64,000 nucleotides of DNA from Heliopora coerulea (GCA_030142905.1 JASJOG010000054.1:868001-932000), one strand, 5' to 3'; numbered from the stretch's first letter, positions 32,558-46,156 are shown. Notes: generated from the sequence alone by a model not told the origin. Numbers and translations: made by a program.

Positions 32558-34055
32558 ACACGATTTAATAAGCGTTCACAGCCATCGCTGATTAAAGACA
32601 TTCCGCAGATAGTAACCAGAAATTCTAGCTCTAAGACTTCACTCAATGAATTGCAAATGGAAAGTCTAACCTCAAACGTCAGGAAGGCGACTACCAATGG
32701 TAAAACGTGGAGGTCTCGTAGAACTGGAGAACATTCGGATTTTTCCCACAACTGTGAAGAACAGACATTCGACAGGCAAGACCAAAATGGGAAATTCCTC
32801 AGTGACTTGGTTTCCTGCAATGGTGGAAATCCATTGCCTCAGGACGATAAGGTTGATAACGAACTGAATGGATTTAAAAAAAGAGAGGACTCCAAGGATG
32901 TTACAAACATGGACATTGCAGAAGACTTAGACTCCAATAAGAAAAAATCCAAAACGGGGAAACACCTTCGGACTTTGGTCCACCGACTTGCTCCTACCCC
33001 AGGATTTGTTGACAAGAATTCTCTTCCCTCTGACTTGCTATGTCGAAGGCGAGTGCCTCGACTTGCGAGTTTGAACGCGGCAGCCAAAGTAAACGTGTTC
33101 TTCGAGCCTTCCAGCCCCTTGGCTGGCCGTTCACTGACAGATATCATGCACCATTCTAGGAAAGTTTCAGCTGGGGAAGATGATTGCTCAGAAGATGCAA
33201 TGACTGACAAAGAAAGTAATTTGTCCAAGGCAAAAGGGAGGCCTAGACTTGTCAGTATTTCCAAAAGTGATTCAAATTATCTACAGAGTCCAAATTCACT
33301 GTCTAGGGCAGCACACGCCAGCCTTGGGAACGCGGGTGAACTTAACGATGAAAATATCCCGAGTGGTTCTAGTTTAAAACGTGCGCAAGACGAGTCTGTG
33401 GAGGAACTTAAAGCGAAAAGAACAAGACTTGATCAAAACGGTCTCTACACTACCATTATCACGAACAAACGATTTCACAAAGGCAAAGAGGTTGCAGATG
33501 TCGGCCTCCAGGTGGAACTACCTAAGAAGACGGCTGGCGATACACTGGGCACATCGAGTAACAGACCTGGTAAACTGTACATGTAGACCATCGCAAGTGA
33601 TTGATGTACCTATTCACAGTCACGTGACTACATACAGTGGCGGCGTACAGGTGTCCATTCCGATCACTAAGACACACAGGCTCACCCCTCAGGCCCCCAA
33701 CAAGCCCGCACCCGAATTGGCGCTAGGCGAGTTGGCCTGTCGGAGTAAACGTGTGGCGGGACTAAACTCGCGGGCAATGCTTAACGCAATTCTTACCCAA
33801 GAGCGAAAATTGCCGTCCGCCCATAGCGGTGCCAAACAACGCAAAGTCCAAACCAAGAAGGGATTTTACGAACACGGACTCTCTAATACTGTGCCTAGTG
33901 TGTTGAAAATCCCGAAAATAAACTTCGCTGCAACTTCGACGTCGAATTTCAGTACGTTTGGACGAGGAAAAGCTTTTGTGAGTCAGCAGGCAAAGACCGT
34001 AGGGACTGGATCGCAGTGGCCAAAGTCTGCTGTACTTAGCCATGGTGGTCCAAAG
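32558..34055 (+). CDS. BAHD1-like chromatin protein, large exon with a frame break (unit A)
   Basis: The exon follows acceptor TTGTTTGCAG in phase 0 and ends at AAG|GTACGG in phase 0. The first frame is open to the stop at 33584-33586 and contains PRLASLNAAAKVNVFFE (33056-33106). A second frame, shifted by +1, is open to 34070 and contains SKRVAGLNSRAMLNAILTQE (from 33744). Both match the RLASLNA-type motif that occurs twice in vertebrate BAHD1, a BAH-domain protein linked to heterochromatin silencing. Low-complexity, basic and serine-rich sequence surrounds them. The frames must be joined by an indel near 33560-33590 or by a small intron: GT at 33570 to AG at 33726, or GT at 33512 to AG at 33650, both keep frame. 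The BAH domain itself is not in this unit, so the gene is cut by the duplication. Confidence 0.7.
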
Positions 34056-35043
34056 GTACGGTTTACTTAATGCAAGTTTATTTAATGCAAATAACACCAT
34101 TGGAAATTTGTGATTGGATGTCTCCTAAAGCAAACGGAGAATTTTAGGGGGGATTTAATCACAAATTTCACGACAATAAAATTCTTCAGTATTCAGATCC
34201 AACTTGCGAAAGAAGATTATGAAAGGTCGATCTTTTTCACTTCATGTTTATTTTAACGCTTTCCCGGCGTGACAAGACTTGTATTTTTTTACTCTGGTTT
34301 GCGCTAGACGATTTTAATTGTCAAGGGGAGAGCTCTCGCAGGGTTAGCACTTCAGACCTTGCCACCAGGCTTAGGGTTACCGCAGGAAGACCAATATTAC
34401 AATCTGCAATCTATGGCTGCCATATCAACGTGCCATATTTCCCTACAATCTAAATTCTAAACCCCAGAAGCAAAAAATGTTTGTGGGTTTCCACGGGAGT
34501 TTTGCCTTTAGTAGAGGTTTTAATGGATCTTCTACAAGTTGCACGTTACAATTATTTTATTCGGTTGAGCTGTTTATTCAATGATTACATGAACTTTTTT
34601 TAGAGAACGAATGGTTGGTTTTTTCTTGGCACTCCAATAGTGAAACCATATTATTACGTAAGTTTTAAATGTTGGGATCCAGAACTCAATTTATAAGGAA
34701 AGCATAAAGGAAATCAGTAGGGAGATGTAGTTTGGAAATGTAATCTTAATTAGCATAAATTTTTCAACAGCTTTAAACTCAAAAGTCCTGTTTGATTTGA
34801 TTTCCAAACACCTTAAAGTTGATTAAAAACTTGGCTATTGCCTCGTTTTTCTAGCTTCTTCGATGTTCGAAAAAGAAATCGAACGCTCTTTATACATACA
34901 CACATACATATACATGTATACATATATATTTATACATATATAAATAAATGATAGATTTTCAACTGAGAACAGAGTGTTCAATACCATTATCAACAAAATA
35001 TACATATATACTTGTATACATATATACGTATATACAGTCTAAG

Positions 35044-35120
<77 letters not shown>

Positions 35121-35743
35121 CTTCTAAAATTCATCAAGAATTCATGAGGAAAAGACGAAAGAAAATCATAACTGTGTCGTATCTGTATACGTGATACAGA
35201 CACGTGTGACTTTATCCTGAATTTCTCTTCAAATTTTCTTCAATATTTTTCGCTTTAGAAAACAGAAATTGCCAAACTTTCGTGGGGAATTATCGTATAA
35301 AATGTTTCGTTTTATAAGACACTTACAAAACGTGCAGTACATGCTTTATCGGATCCAAAACACTCGGCTATCGCCTCGTGCTTTATATCCGATAAAGCAC
35401 TCCTGCTTGTTTTGTAAATAGTACATATATACTTATATTTTTATATACATGTATACATACAAGTAGCTGATGCTCATTTTACTCCCGAAAAAGCTCTGCT
35501 GCTGTTCCATTTGTAAAAATAATATCTCCGACAAAGGAAATGAATTGTACAACGTTCATTAATGTTTTACTGTAACCGCCACTTGGTTGAGGTAGTTCCA
35601 TCCACGGAGACGAAAGATTGACCGTATTCCAACGACCATTTTCTCCAATAGTATGGTTACCTGCAGTCGTTCTTTATTGTTTTTAAACCATACTGCTTGC
35701 AATAACTAGAATGAGGTTGGCATAAAATGGTGTCATAAAATGG
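34056..35743. other. Non-coding right end of unit A
   Basis: Presumed BAHD1-like intron cut by the duplication. It holds an AT microsatellite (35043-35120) and a hairpin with arms ATGCTTTATCGGAT and ATCCGATAAAGCAC (35341-35400). The last bases repeat CATAAAATGG just before the junction at 35743/35744. No exon is seen. Confidence 0.6.
35043..35120. repeat. (AT)n/(TATG)n microsatellite (unit A)
   Basis: Long alternating AT run mixed with TATG units. The counterpart in unit B is shorter (56253-56318), which accounts for part of the length difference between units. Confidence 0.9.
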
Positions 35744-37769
35744 TTATATTCTACCATAACTAGTATGGCATAGGTTGGAACATGTAATACAAAACACAAA
35801 CTACCTTGTGCATTAAAAAAAAGATTACCCTGAGCTAGGCATTTTAGATCATATAGAGTGGATCAATATTACTTGAAATATGATTGGCTTACAACTAGGT
35901 GGACCTCTGCAAAGACACCTGTCCAAAACCAAAACCCAAAATGCCTGAAATAAAAATGGCTCACCTGTGAAACAGACAAAAAGCAGATGCAAATCCCATT
36001 ACATCCTTTTTTGTCTGACTACTCAGAAGTTAACAGTACAAGTAAAATTTGCCTTCTTGACTGTCATGTTACTTAGTATCTGTGTAAAATTGTAAAAAAA
36101 TTCAGTATAGTTGATGACTTTTTCAGAAGGTTTTTCAAAACGTGTAGCAACAGTGTTCAATATGCAATGCAACAGTGTTGTGTTACATGTTGCTGAAATT
36201 TTTGCTCATATTAGTCCACCTTAGCTAGCTGCTGAGGGTTATCTAGTGGTGTGGGTAATACAGTGATTTTTTTTTTTCAAAAAATGACATTTCTGTCACT
36301 GTGTGGGTAGTTACCATCACTCAGTATGGGTAGTTGCCTGGAAAATACAGTAAGTTCAGTTGATGATTCCAAAGGTGTGCTGGAGGAGTGGGATGAATGT
36401 TTAGCAAGTTGAAAAGACATTTAACTCCATGGAAGTACATGTATCCACTTATCAACTAAAAACAAATTCAATGTGTGACACCTGATTAACTGGGTGTAGC
36501 ACATGAAGGATGGTTTGATCCTGAAGCTGTCATGGTTGACATAAAGATTTTTTGGGCTAAGGCAGGTTGCTTGCATCCCAGATCACTAACAGGAAAGCCA
36601 GTTTCAGTGAACATGTTTCCGTATCCATAGGGTAGGTATCCAGAAAAACTGATCTGTGAATGCAGTTAAACATGCTGTGTATAAATCTGATTACCAACTG
36701 CCACTTCTTTGGTAACTGTCCGATAGACAGGACCTACATCCACTAGATAAGATTATCTGTGAAATAGACTCTCCAGGCTTCATATGACTAACCTGCATTG
36801 ATGGCTTATTATATTCAGTTGGCACTATCAATCAGATGACCACAGTTACACTCACTCACATTTCCCCAATTTTCATATTTGAATGCCATTGATTGCACTG
36901 GTTGAGAAGTAATTAATCATAAATCACACTGGCCAGTTTGGCATAAATTGAACTTTCCTAATTGATCCCTGGGGAAACATCAGTAGCTGAGGTGTTCCAA
37001 AAACAGACTCAATCTAATTTTGTTTGGCAGCCATGATTTGTTCCTGAATATATTGTTTTATCTCTATGGTGTGCATGAAGTAGCAGTACACATACCCCAA
37101 TGGGCTGAAATTCTGCTTAGAAGTAACAGGAGTTTAAAGGAACTGGAGCATTTTATGCTGATAACTGTGATCCATGTTGGTTGGATCATGTCCTTTCATT
37201 ATGCTGTTCACTAGTGGTCAACCAATAATGGGATTGGATTATGGATCTGGCCAATATTTTGCTATATCAGCAAAATATTGGATTGGTAAAATATGACAAA
37301 TCTGTCCAGTATTTCATTATGTTTAGGCTAAAGTTATCTAGTGCATTAAAAGCGAGGTAAAATGTTTCTCAATAACAGCACGTGTGCCTAATTCCCTTCA
37401 TTTAGGTTTTCTATGTTTTGTGCTGTGTGTGTAGAGGGAAGTGATAACTGATAATTCGTCAGTAATAAACTAGCTGATGCTGCAAATATTAATATTGATA
37501 ATTTAACATTAAAAGCAACAACATCGGTACATGACGATGAATTTAACTTTTACTGTCCTCAATTTTATTGAATTAATATTATATGCCAGTCGGGTGGCAA
37601 CATATATAGTTCAAATCATGTTCTGAAACATTGTGAAAAAAAAAAAATTAAAAAATAGTGGAAATCAGATTGGCTGGAAAAATTTGCATCAGTTGACAAC
37701 TGCTGTTCACTAGCTTGGTGTATATGCAGTTTATTGTGTGTGCTAAACAGTGCAACAGGTGGATTTAAT
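35744..37769. other. Non-coding start of unit B
   Basis: Copy of 10848-12873 with scattered substitutions. The AKAP-like exon that precedes it in unit A is absent; the DNA to its left is BAHD1-like intron. Confidence 0.6.
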
Positions 37770-37785
37770 ATGGTGTTGGGATATG
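37770..37785 (+). CDS. Candidate 16-nt first coding exon of the actin-like gene (unit B)
   Basis: Same ATG and GTGAGG donor as at 12874. In this unit it is the only visible way to give the actin-like exons a start codon in frame. Confidence 0.45.
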
Positions 37786-37845
37786 GTGAGGCTCATACAT
37801 ATTGTAGATGATTGTAATTATTTTTTTTTTTCAATTTCTCTGCAG

Positions 37846-40800
37846 TTGATTCCACTCCAGTCTTGGTTTTTGATAATGGTTCAGCATTTCTTAAAGTTGG
37901 TTTCTCTGGTGAGGATACCCCAAAAGAGATTGTTCCTTCTGTGGTTGGGACACCATTAAGATATTCCCAAGAGATTTCAGGCATGGACTACAGCCACCGA
38001 GCAGGGTTGGTGTTTGGAGGAGAGGCTGTTGGAAAAGCTGGAGTCTTGCACATTGGTAAGGACTGGAATGAAGTCATATTACTAATATTACCATTATGAT
38101 TACCGATAATATTTGTGAAACTATTGCAATTGTGGAGTATACCAGTGATGTGGTTATCAAACCATCAGTAATCAGCCTTAGCAGGGCCGCCAAGAGGGGG
38201 GGGGGCAAATTGACCCAGGCCCCCAACTCAAAGGGGTCCCCAAAATTGGAAGGATTTAGCATGGGTTGGTTTTGACCATATGAAATGATTCCTATGACGT
38301 GGTAAATAGGACCCCAGAAAAAGTTTTGCCCGGGCCCCGCTAATTCTCTCGGCGGCCCAGAGCCTTAGTACAAAGGGTTATTAATTTTTAAGTGCAGCAG
38401 AAGTGTATGATCAAACTACATTGAACCGAGGTAAAGATAGAAGTTGAAACCAAGTTGCGTACTCAATTCAAATATTTAGTTGCGCATAATTTCTGGACTC
38501 AATCATTTCTAGAAAACTAGCTGTACAAAAGATATCATCTCATGAAGGGATGACTGATACTTCTGTTCCCAATCAGATCTGTTGTAGCGAAAACAGTATA
38601 GACGCCGTTTTGTTCATCGGAGACCAAAGCGTATCAAGCTAAACATAAGATCTCATGACATTATGCAATGATTCATACTTCTTTTCAAAATCAGGTATTG
38701 AATAGTTACTAGAAAGAAAAAAAATGGTGCGAACACCGTTTTGTTGACAACAGACCGAAGCGTAATGTTTTCTTAGCAGCGTTCCTAAATTTGGCTGAGA
38801 GGTCTACCATGCGTATCGGCTGACCCTGTCGGATCCGAAGGTGTTCGGGGGGCGTACGAAATGTCTGTTCATCCCTGTTCCCCTGCGAGGTTTTATCGGC
38901 CGAATACGATATCCGAGCCTCGTTCGTCCCCAGGATTTTGTTCCTGCTAGATGAGAATATTCACTCAATACCTATATTTTGTTGTCGTGAATACCAATAC
39001 CAATATCAATAAACTTTATTTAACGAGGGTAACACAATTACAAAAAGATATTTGTATTCTTTCCTTGTCGCCCTCAACTTAACTTAAATAATTACGAATA
39101 TACTAAAAAATAGAAAATATATACATTAAAAAATTGAATGAAATACAATAATTTAAATGTTTTCAAAATGGATAAAAATAAATATATACGAAGCAACTAA
39201 GAATAATTATTAAATGTTAAATTAAATTAAAATATACCGGTTTATATCTAATAGAGCCTAGATACCTTAAAGGTATCGGCAGAATATTGTTCTAACTGCC
39301 ACCTTTTAAAGTCTTTTTTCAACACAGAGGTAGATGAACAATTTTCCATGCAGTTACCTAATAAATTCCACACACTAATAACAGAATAAAAAAAAGTTCT
39401 ACGAAGTGCATCAGTTTTTGGTTTAGGTATACGATACAAACATCTAGATCTCGTATTATATTTGCTACTGCTACTAGAAAAAAGGGTTAGTTTATCACAT
39501 AGATAGTCCAGTGTTCGTCCATCGATAATTTTTTAAAAAAGAATTAGTTTATTCAAAATACATAATTTATCAACTGGAATCCAACCAAGTTGTGTAAATA
39601 TCGTAAGCGACCTTGTGTTTTCCGGACATTGGTCAATCACATACCTCGCACACCGTGAAGGTCGCTTTGTCCTTGTATCAGTGAAACTGCGACATCGCCC
39701 TTGTACTATTCCAACAATAAATTTCACCGTTTTTCATGATTAAGACTATCCACTGAAAGGTGACGTGATTGACAAGTGGAACGACGTGGAAGGACTGTGG
39801 AACTACGTCCTGGGTAGCCTCATGGGTATTCAAGACAATCCAGATTTTCCTGTGCTGATTACCCAACCTGCTCTAAACTCCAAAAAAAACACGGAAAAAC
39901 TTGCAGAGGTACTTGAAGCTATAGTGTTTTGAAAGTCATGATCTTCCTTAGAAATTAAAAACTTGATCTGCTAAGCCACATTTATAGAACACCATTGTTG
40001 TATACGATTGGTCGTTCTCGGGTATGTACTGTCTCAAAGTCCCAATTCTAGCTTGTTCTAGTCACGTGGATTTTCCACATAAAGTTGCAACCGTACTTGA
40101 TTGGTTGTTTATTAATTTATTTGAGATAATGTTAATTATGAGGAATTAGCGCCCGGCAGGCTTAGTAACCCACAACCAACCAACAACTTTAAGAAATACA
40201 AAACAAAACAGATACCTAAAAACAAACATCTGGAAAACTCGTAATTTGAGTTAAAGCAAGACAGAAGTGAGACTGTAATATTGCGACTTTATTGCAAAGT
40301 CATCTTCATATAGTCTGATGAAATATTACAGTCTCACTTTTGTCTTGCTCTAACTCGAATTTTGAGTTCACAAAATGTTATTTTTCGGAATCTGTTTGGG
40401 CTCAGTAAGTTTAGCAAACATGGCGTTTGACGAAGGCGAAGCTAGACGGTGATTGTTTTCCCGATGTTGTACGACTAGTTTATCGATATTTTTAAATACA
40501 TGAAGACCTAAATAGTGGGAATCGACAATCCAGATGGAAATCTTAATCATGTTATGAATATGATGGCCCAGACAATAATTTTAAATAATGACATAACGAA
40601 GACATAGATTGAAGTATAAGAATTTGTTTAACTGACCTTATACTTCAATCTATGTCTTCGTTACCCTTTTATTTGAAATTATTGTCTGGGCCATCATATT
40701 TATAACACGAGTAGGTAAAGACCAAGTTAAAGCCTTGAAAGAATTTTTTAAATGAAGAGAAGTATTCTTCTGCGCCGGTACACAATAGGAAACATCAATG

Positions 40801-43396
40801 GAGTTCTCAGGATTTCGCTGTTCCTATCAATGTTTTATCATTGTTGTTTCTCTAGATAATGTTTGAACATTTCCACATGCCTTCGTTGTACATTGCTTGC
40901 CAGCCTGTCTTAGCCCTGTTCTCCATGGGATTTACCTCTGGTCTCTCTTTCTGCTCCGGATTCAATAGCACCCAGGCTGGAGTGGTGTATGAGGGACATG
41001 TCTTACCCCATACTGTGAAACAACTGGATATTGCGGGATACCAGCTGACTGAAAACTTAAGAAAACTCCTTATGTCTGGTCAAGGGTTTGGATTTCGTAG
41101 CTCCTCTCAGTGGCAGATCGTGAATGATATCAAAGAAAAGATGGCGTGTGTGTCGCAAGGTGGGCGCATAAAATGAGTTATAAAATAATGTGTATTGTAC
41201 GCGAGCTCTGATTAGTTAATACGTATGTTTGGATCAGGGTATCCAAACACGGGAAAAATTTCCCGCTAAAAGTTTACTGAAATTTGTATTGCACGTCAGT
41301 CTGAGTATTTTATGAAAGAAATATGGAATGGTTTCTATATCTTCGGGAATTGTTGAAGTGGCGTGACTTTTGTTCACCTGTCAACCTTGGTTGATTGGTG
41401 CTTTTCTCTTGTTTCTGATTGGTAGTTGATCTTATTGGGTGAATTGCTCACTTCATCAATCTGTTAGTAAAGTTAACTAAAGAGATAGTTCAATATTTGG
41501 CGTACTCGATTGAGTTACAGGTGCAAGCGGAAAGTTGTAGGAACCTGAAAAAAGCGTAAGTGTTTTATGAGGCGATGACAGAGACAGCTTTGAAAGCAGG
41601 TTGTAATTCGCGCGGTTGTTAACTTAACACTGGCAGTACGCTAATCTTATTCGAGTGGCAAACGGTCTATTTTGCCCAGGCGCAATAACTCGTGACGTAA
41701 CGTTCTCGCGTGACATCCCCGTGCAGAATATCCTAGTCGATGACCGGCTACTAAAGGCTACAAGTTTACTAAAGGGGTTCACTGACCTAAAGGTGCGGGC
41801 TCAAAGTCCGCTGTCGTCTCTAAAATTTCCTGGAATGCTTAAGAAGTATCAGATAATAGTGACAATTTCTGCTTAGGTTTGATTTATGCCATTTTACTTA
41901 GCATGCGTTTTATTTTACAGATTTTGCCACAGATACCAAACGTTATCAATCTCAGGCCGAGTTACAAGAGCCATATGAACTTCCTGACGGTCAAGTCATT
42001 GACGTCGGTATGGAGAGGTTTGGCTGTGCCGAGTCGTTGTTCAGACCGATGGAACTGGGTCTTACCCAGACCCCGGCGCACATGCTCATTACGGAAGCAA
42101 TAAACAGGTAAAGAACACACAGACACCCCTACTGGGTCTAGAATAATGGTGCTTTTGAAGTAGCCCGCTTCACCTTCCCTCAGTAGAGCTTTGTTTCACT
42201 GGGGGAGATTAAGGTCTGCTTGAGCACGACCGTTTGACATTTGAAAGAATATTGGAGGAAACTTTACACGTCAGTGAAAAACTCGAAATCCCTCGGCTTA
42301 CGATGGGATTATGCTACTAATCATAGCTCCCCAAAGCGAAACGCATTTTCCTTATGGGAGGGTTGCACGAGACTTGACTGTCCTGTTGATGGTTCTTTAA
42401 CAAAAGAATCTCATTAGCTGGTATTGTATGTCACCTTCGAAATTGTTGCCACATTTCTTTTCTTTTGAATCTCAAAGGATTGATTGTGGCCAACCTATTT
42501 AATGAATTTTGCCCCCCACTTAGTGGGTAAGCTTTTTTAGCAAGGTTCATGTCCTGTTTGGGAGCACTGAGGGGTATGTTGATCTTTCAACATTTTCAGG
42601 GTAAGTAACCTTGGGTCAGATTGGAATGGCTATAGTCTTGGAACTGTTAGAAGATGTAAGGGTAGTATATCAAAATGGTTTTTCAACCTTTCTCGGAGGT
42701 TGATTTGCGACAGTGATTCAAAGCATCCATGCTTACCACCAGTTCGGTTGAGCCAGGACCATAGCCCTGTGGCCAAACTCGTTGCATAAGACGTTATTTT
42801 ATTTGACGGCTTTCATCATTCGTTATATCCGGTCTTTTTCTCTTCAAACTCAACTTTTTCCCTTCCTGTTACCTACTCGGCAACAAGAAGTTTTTCTTTG
42901 TAAAGTTTTTTTTTCAAAATGGATCATGCTACAGAAAGTGTGCATATGAATTCATATGGTCTCAGTCTTGTAAAACGGGAAACGTTTCGGCACCCCAGAC
43001 GGGAACCAGACCCGTAACCTGCAGTACGCCGTTGAGATGCTTTGACGATTTTGCCATATATACGTAACACACTGCAAAAACATCGTGTCTTCGTTCTTCA
43101 TGATGCATTCTTGGATCACTTCTAGTTGCGAGGAAGAACTGCAAGAATTGTGCTATAAATCGATTGGTATATCCGGCGGGACTACTTTGATGCGTGGATT
43201 TGTTTCAAGACTTGAACTGGAACTCCGTGAATGCGACCGAAAATTCAGGCATTTCACCGCTCCAGAACACAGGGATTTGTCCACATGGCTGGGTGGGTCG
43301 ATTGTGGCGTCTCTTCCCACGTTCCGAGAAATGGTTGTCACTGTTGACGAATATGCAGATGCTGGAGCAAGAGTCGTTCATTCGAAATGTTTTTGA
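37846..43396 (+). CDS. Divergent actin-like domain, five exons (unit B)
   Basis: Exons are 37846-38055, 39745-39908, 40856-41159, 41921-42107 and 43126-43396. Splice sites and phases are unchanged from unit A, and I saw no coding difference. The decayed second phosphate loop (CSGFNSTQ) is shared. No AKAP-like exon lies upstream. A transcript entering from the BAHD1-like exon at 55267's counterpart (34055, phase 0) would read exon 1 out of frame and stop at 37957-37959. Confidence 0.85.
38184..38358. repeat. MITE in first long actin-like intron (unit B)
   Basis: Copy of 13288-13464 with a shorter poly-G run. Confidence 0.65.
38990..39727 (-). mobile_element. CR1/L2-type retrotransposon fragment (unit B)
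   Basis: Copy of 14096-14833. It shares the same in-frame stop as unit A. Confidence 0.75.
40236..40368. repeat. Fold-back MITE (unit B)
   Basis: Copy of 15342-15474 in the intron between actin exons 2 and 3. Confidence 0.75.
40551..40706. repeat. Fold-back MITE 2 (unit B)
   Basis: Copy of 15657-15812. Confidence 0.8.
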
Positions 43397-45524
43397 TAAT
43401 CGATTTGGAGAATTCCCAGAATTCGAAGTTTAGGGGAGATTTAGAACTTTTCAGAAATTTTTCTTGATTTAAATTTTTGTGGTTTTTGGATCAATAGCAT
43501 TCTGCAAAATCGTGTGCACTTCATGAAATTTCGTAGAATACTTCCTTCATTGCAACATCTTGAAAAAGGGTCTCGAAATGTTGTGGTGGATCTCCCCATG
43601 ACTTGAAAGATAAAATTGTTGATGTTCTTTTACATTCTAAACGGTTCAACTTGCCAAGAAATAAAAATGTGCAAGAACCGAAAAGTTTTACAAAATTTCA
43701 ACATACTTTAAAACAAATATTTACAGTTCTGTCACTGCGTATGAAAACTCTTATGTTCATCAGGAATTGTTTTAAGAAGAAACATATTTTAATATAATGA
43801 ATTAAACAATGATTATATCACCATATCACCCTATCACCATTTAGAGTCCTAATTCTTTCTCATTGTACTTGCGTTCCCAAAGTGATTACAGATTCCCCAA
43901 TTCAGGGGGACGTTTGATTAGCCGTCAATCTTTTTTTTTTTTCGAAATATGCAAAGTGCACTTTGCATATCAATAATGAACTTTGAATCTGCTTTTCTCG
44001 AGAGGTCCAAGCTGTAAAGAATTTTTTTTTGAACGTAAAATCAAATTTGCCTTTTTATCAATTCTTACCAAATTTTCAATGCAGATAGCGGACATAAACT
44101 AAAAATCTAGAAATGAACCTATAAAATTGAATTTCATGTTGTGGTTGTCAACGCAGTTAACGACAAAGATCAGGTAACAAATGGAAAAGATCAAAGATAA
44201 ACGTATGAGTGAAGTTTGGTGATACCCTATTTTAGCATTTACCTCGCAGGTGAATGGTGTTTTTTTGCACAATCTGATTGGTTCCTCTGTCTCGGAATAC
44301 CTGAAACTATTTACCTCCGAGTAAAACAAGATAGCTTCCCGTTTTGTTTCCGTTATGGAAGAAAATCTTTTTTAATAAATGAAGTCGCCATGTCAGGCAA
44401 TACCAAAAAGCAACAAAATTTCGTGTTAAAGTATTCAGTGATATGAGTTCCTTTAATTTTCAGCGATTAATCTATTCAGGATAAATTCAAAACGTTTTGT
44501 TTACAAATGACGAGCAGACGACCAGACGACGTTTCGTAAAATTGTATTAAAAACTTTAAAAAATATATAGGTGAAAGCAATTATGCAAGGTATATGCGGC
44601 TTGGTAAGTATCCACCACAATTCACCTCCACTCTGATGAATAATCGTTAAGTATATAGTTGTGCATAGCATTCCTATAAAGGCGAATACACGCGTCTGTT
44701 GTAGACAAAAAAAAAAAAAAATTCGCTCACGTCCAGTGTAGATGCGCTTTAAGTGTGTTCACTTCATGCCGACTACATCCAAATCCAGATACACCAGGCC
44801 GAATAATCAGAATTTTAGCATTGTGGTCGCCACATAAAACGACCGTAGTGCATTGCGCTTAACATATGTTAAAAATTGACCCACTACACTGAGAACTGCT
44901 GCCTTGCTCGCTCGCTTCATGCAGTTCCTGCGCTCTTATCCGGTCTGTAGGTAAGATGACAAACGCTGACTGGCTGCCTTGCTGTGCAATAACAAGGAAG
45001 AAAGCCCTGGAAACGAGATTGGTGCCATAAGTTTTTTTGTACAGACCGGCTGGTTTTGGCTGGAAAATTTCCGAATTTATTAGATCACCAACCAGAATCA
45101 GATAAGTTTTACAAAGGATTAACAACAATAAACTGCTAAAGGATCAGTTAAATATTCTCACCGTTGTTTTCAAGAGGAAACTAAGTGAATAAATGGGAAA
45201 AGAAACACGAACTAAAATCTAAAAAGAAACTAAAGCTAAGCCGCTACCTCGTAAAACAAAAAGTTCGTTATGAGCGATGAAGGTAGGAACCAAATCCACA
45301 ATTTCTTCTTAACCTCGGTCAGTACCGGAAAGTATTTCCAATCGTTTTTACCGCACAGACCTCACAACTTCGTCACCCCGCCCGTGCGAGTACTTCAGAC
45401 AAACACACTAACATACAGACCTCGCCCTCGGTAAGTAATCAATATTAATCTCGAAAATCTAGTTAACTGATTGTAAGAATGAATATCCAAAATATCGTAT
45501 GTATGATGTTAGTATCGAGAGTAC
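43397..45524. other. Spacer between the actin-like gene and the three-repeat gene (unit B)
   Basis: Copy of 18503-20630, including the octamer palindrome at 43947-43970. No gene is seen. Confidence 0.5.
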
Positions 45525-46097
45525 GTGTGAATAACTATACAAAGTATTGTATGTATAAATAAATATCGGAAGTATGCATGACTGAATGAATGACAGAAAG
45601 ATCGTTAACTCCCTTTCTATATGAATTTCCGTTTCCTTGTAGCTCAACCGAAGGTAAAATACGTGATCAAAAAGGTTTTCTCAGCGGCTATGTTGAATTT
45701 TGTATGCTTTGCTAACATCCAAAAATGTGCTTTTCACCTATAGATTAGTTTTCATCCTATAATAACTCGATTGAACTTCCACGTAACTTTCATCATCGCT
45801 TGTTAACGAATACTGAAGCTTTCATTGTCTTGTCTGCACTGCGAGGGCGGTAACACAACACATTACTGTGACTCCCTGACTAAAAATGGCCATGTTTAGT
45901 CAAAAATCGCTTCCCATGTTGGACACCATTTGTACGAAAATGTTCTGTACCATAGTGAAATTTAAATGTAAACTCCCAGCCGCGATGCTAGAGACCAGTT
46001 TTTCTCATGTGGGAAGAATTTTACGAATTCTTTGGCCAAACGAACTCGTACGTGCTTTTCTTTCAATGACGTTCGAGTTTTGCGAACATCACTTGAC

Positions 46098-46156
46098 CAC
46101 GTGATGGGTAAGAAGCCAATCAAAATGCGCCTGTTTGTATGGTGAATGTATAAATA
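46098..46156 (+). promoter_or_regulatory. Core promoter of the three-repeat gene, copy B
   Basis: E-box CACGTG, CCAAT box and TATAAATA (46149-46156), with the same spacing as in unit A. Confidence 0.7.

Larger units (their letters stand above)
10848..35743. repeat. Tandem segmental unit A (24.9 kb)
   Basis: The sequence from 10848 (TTATATTCTACCATAACTAG) recurs in the same orientation at 35744 and 56940, with only scattered substitutions and small indels where I compared them. Unit A contains the actin-like exons, two copies of the three-repeat gene and the BAHD1-like 5' exons. It is about 3.7 kb longer than unit B, mostly because of the nested duplication 20631-27996. Confidence 0.95.

Noticed and set aside
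9516..32558. Splicing of the AKAP-like exon to the BAHD1-like exon
   Set aside because: The donor is phase 1 and the acceptor at 32558 is phase 0, so the join breaks the frame.
2080..35120. CRISPR array or prokaryotic operon
   Set aside because: The repeats are microsatellites, MITEs and segmental copies; genes have spliceosomal introns and no spaced identical repeats with unique spacers occur.
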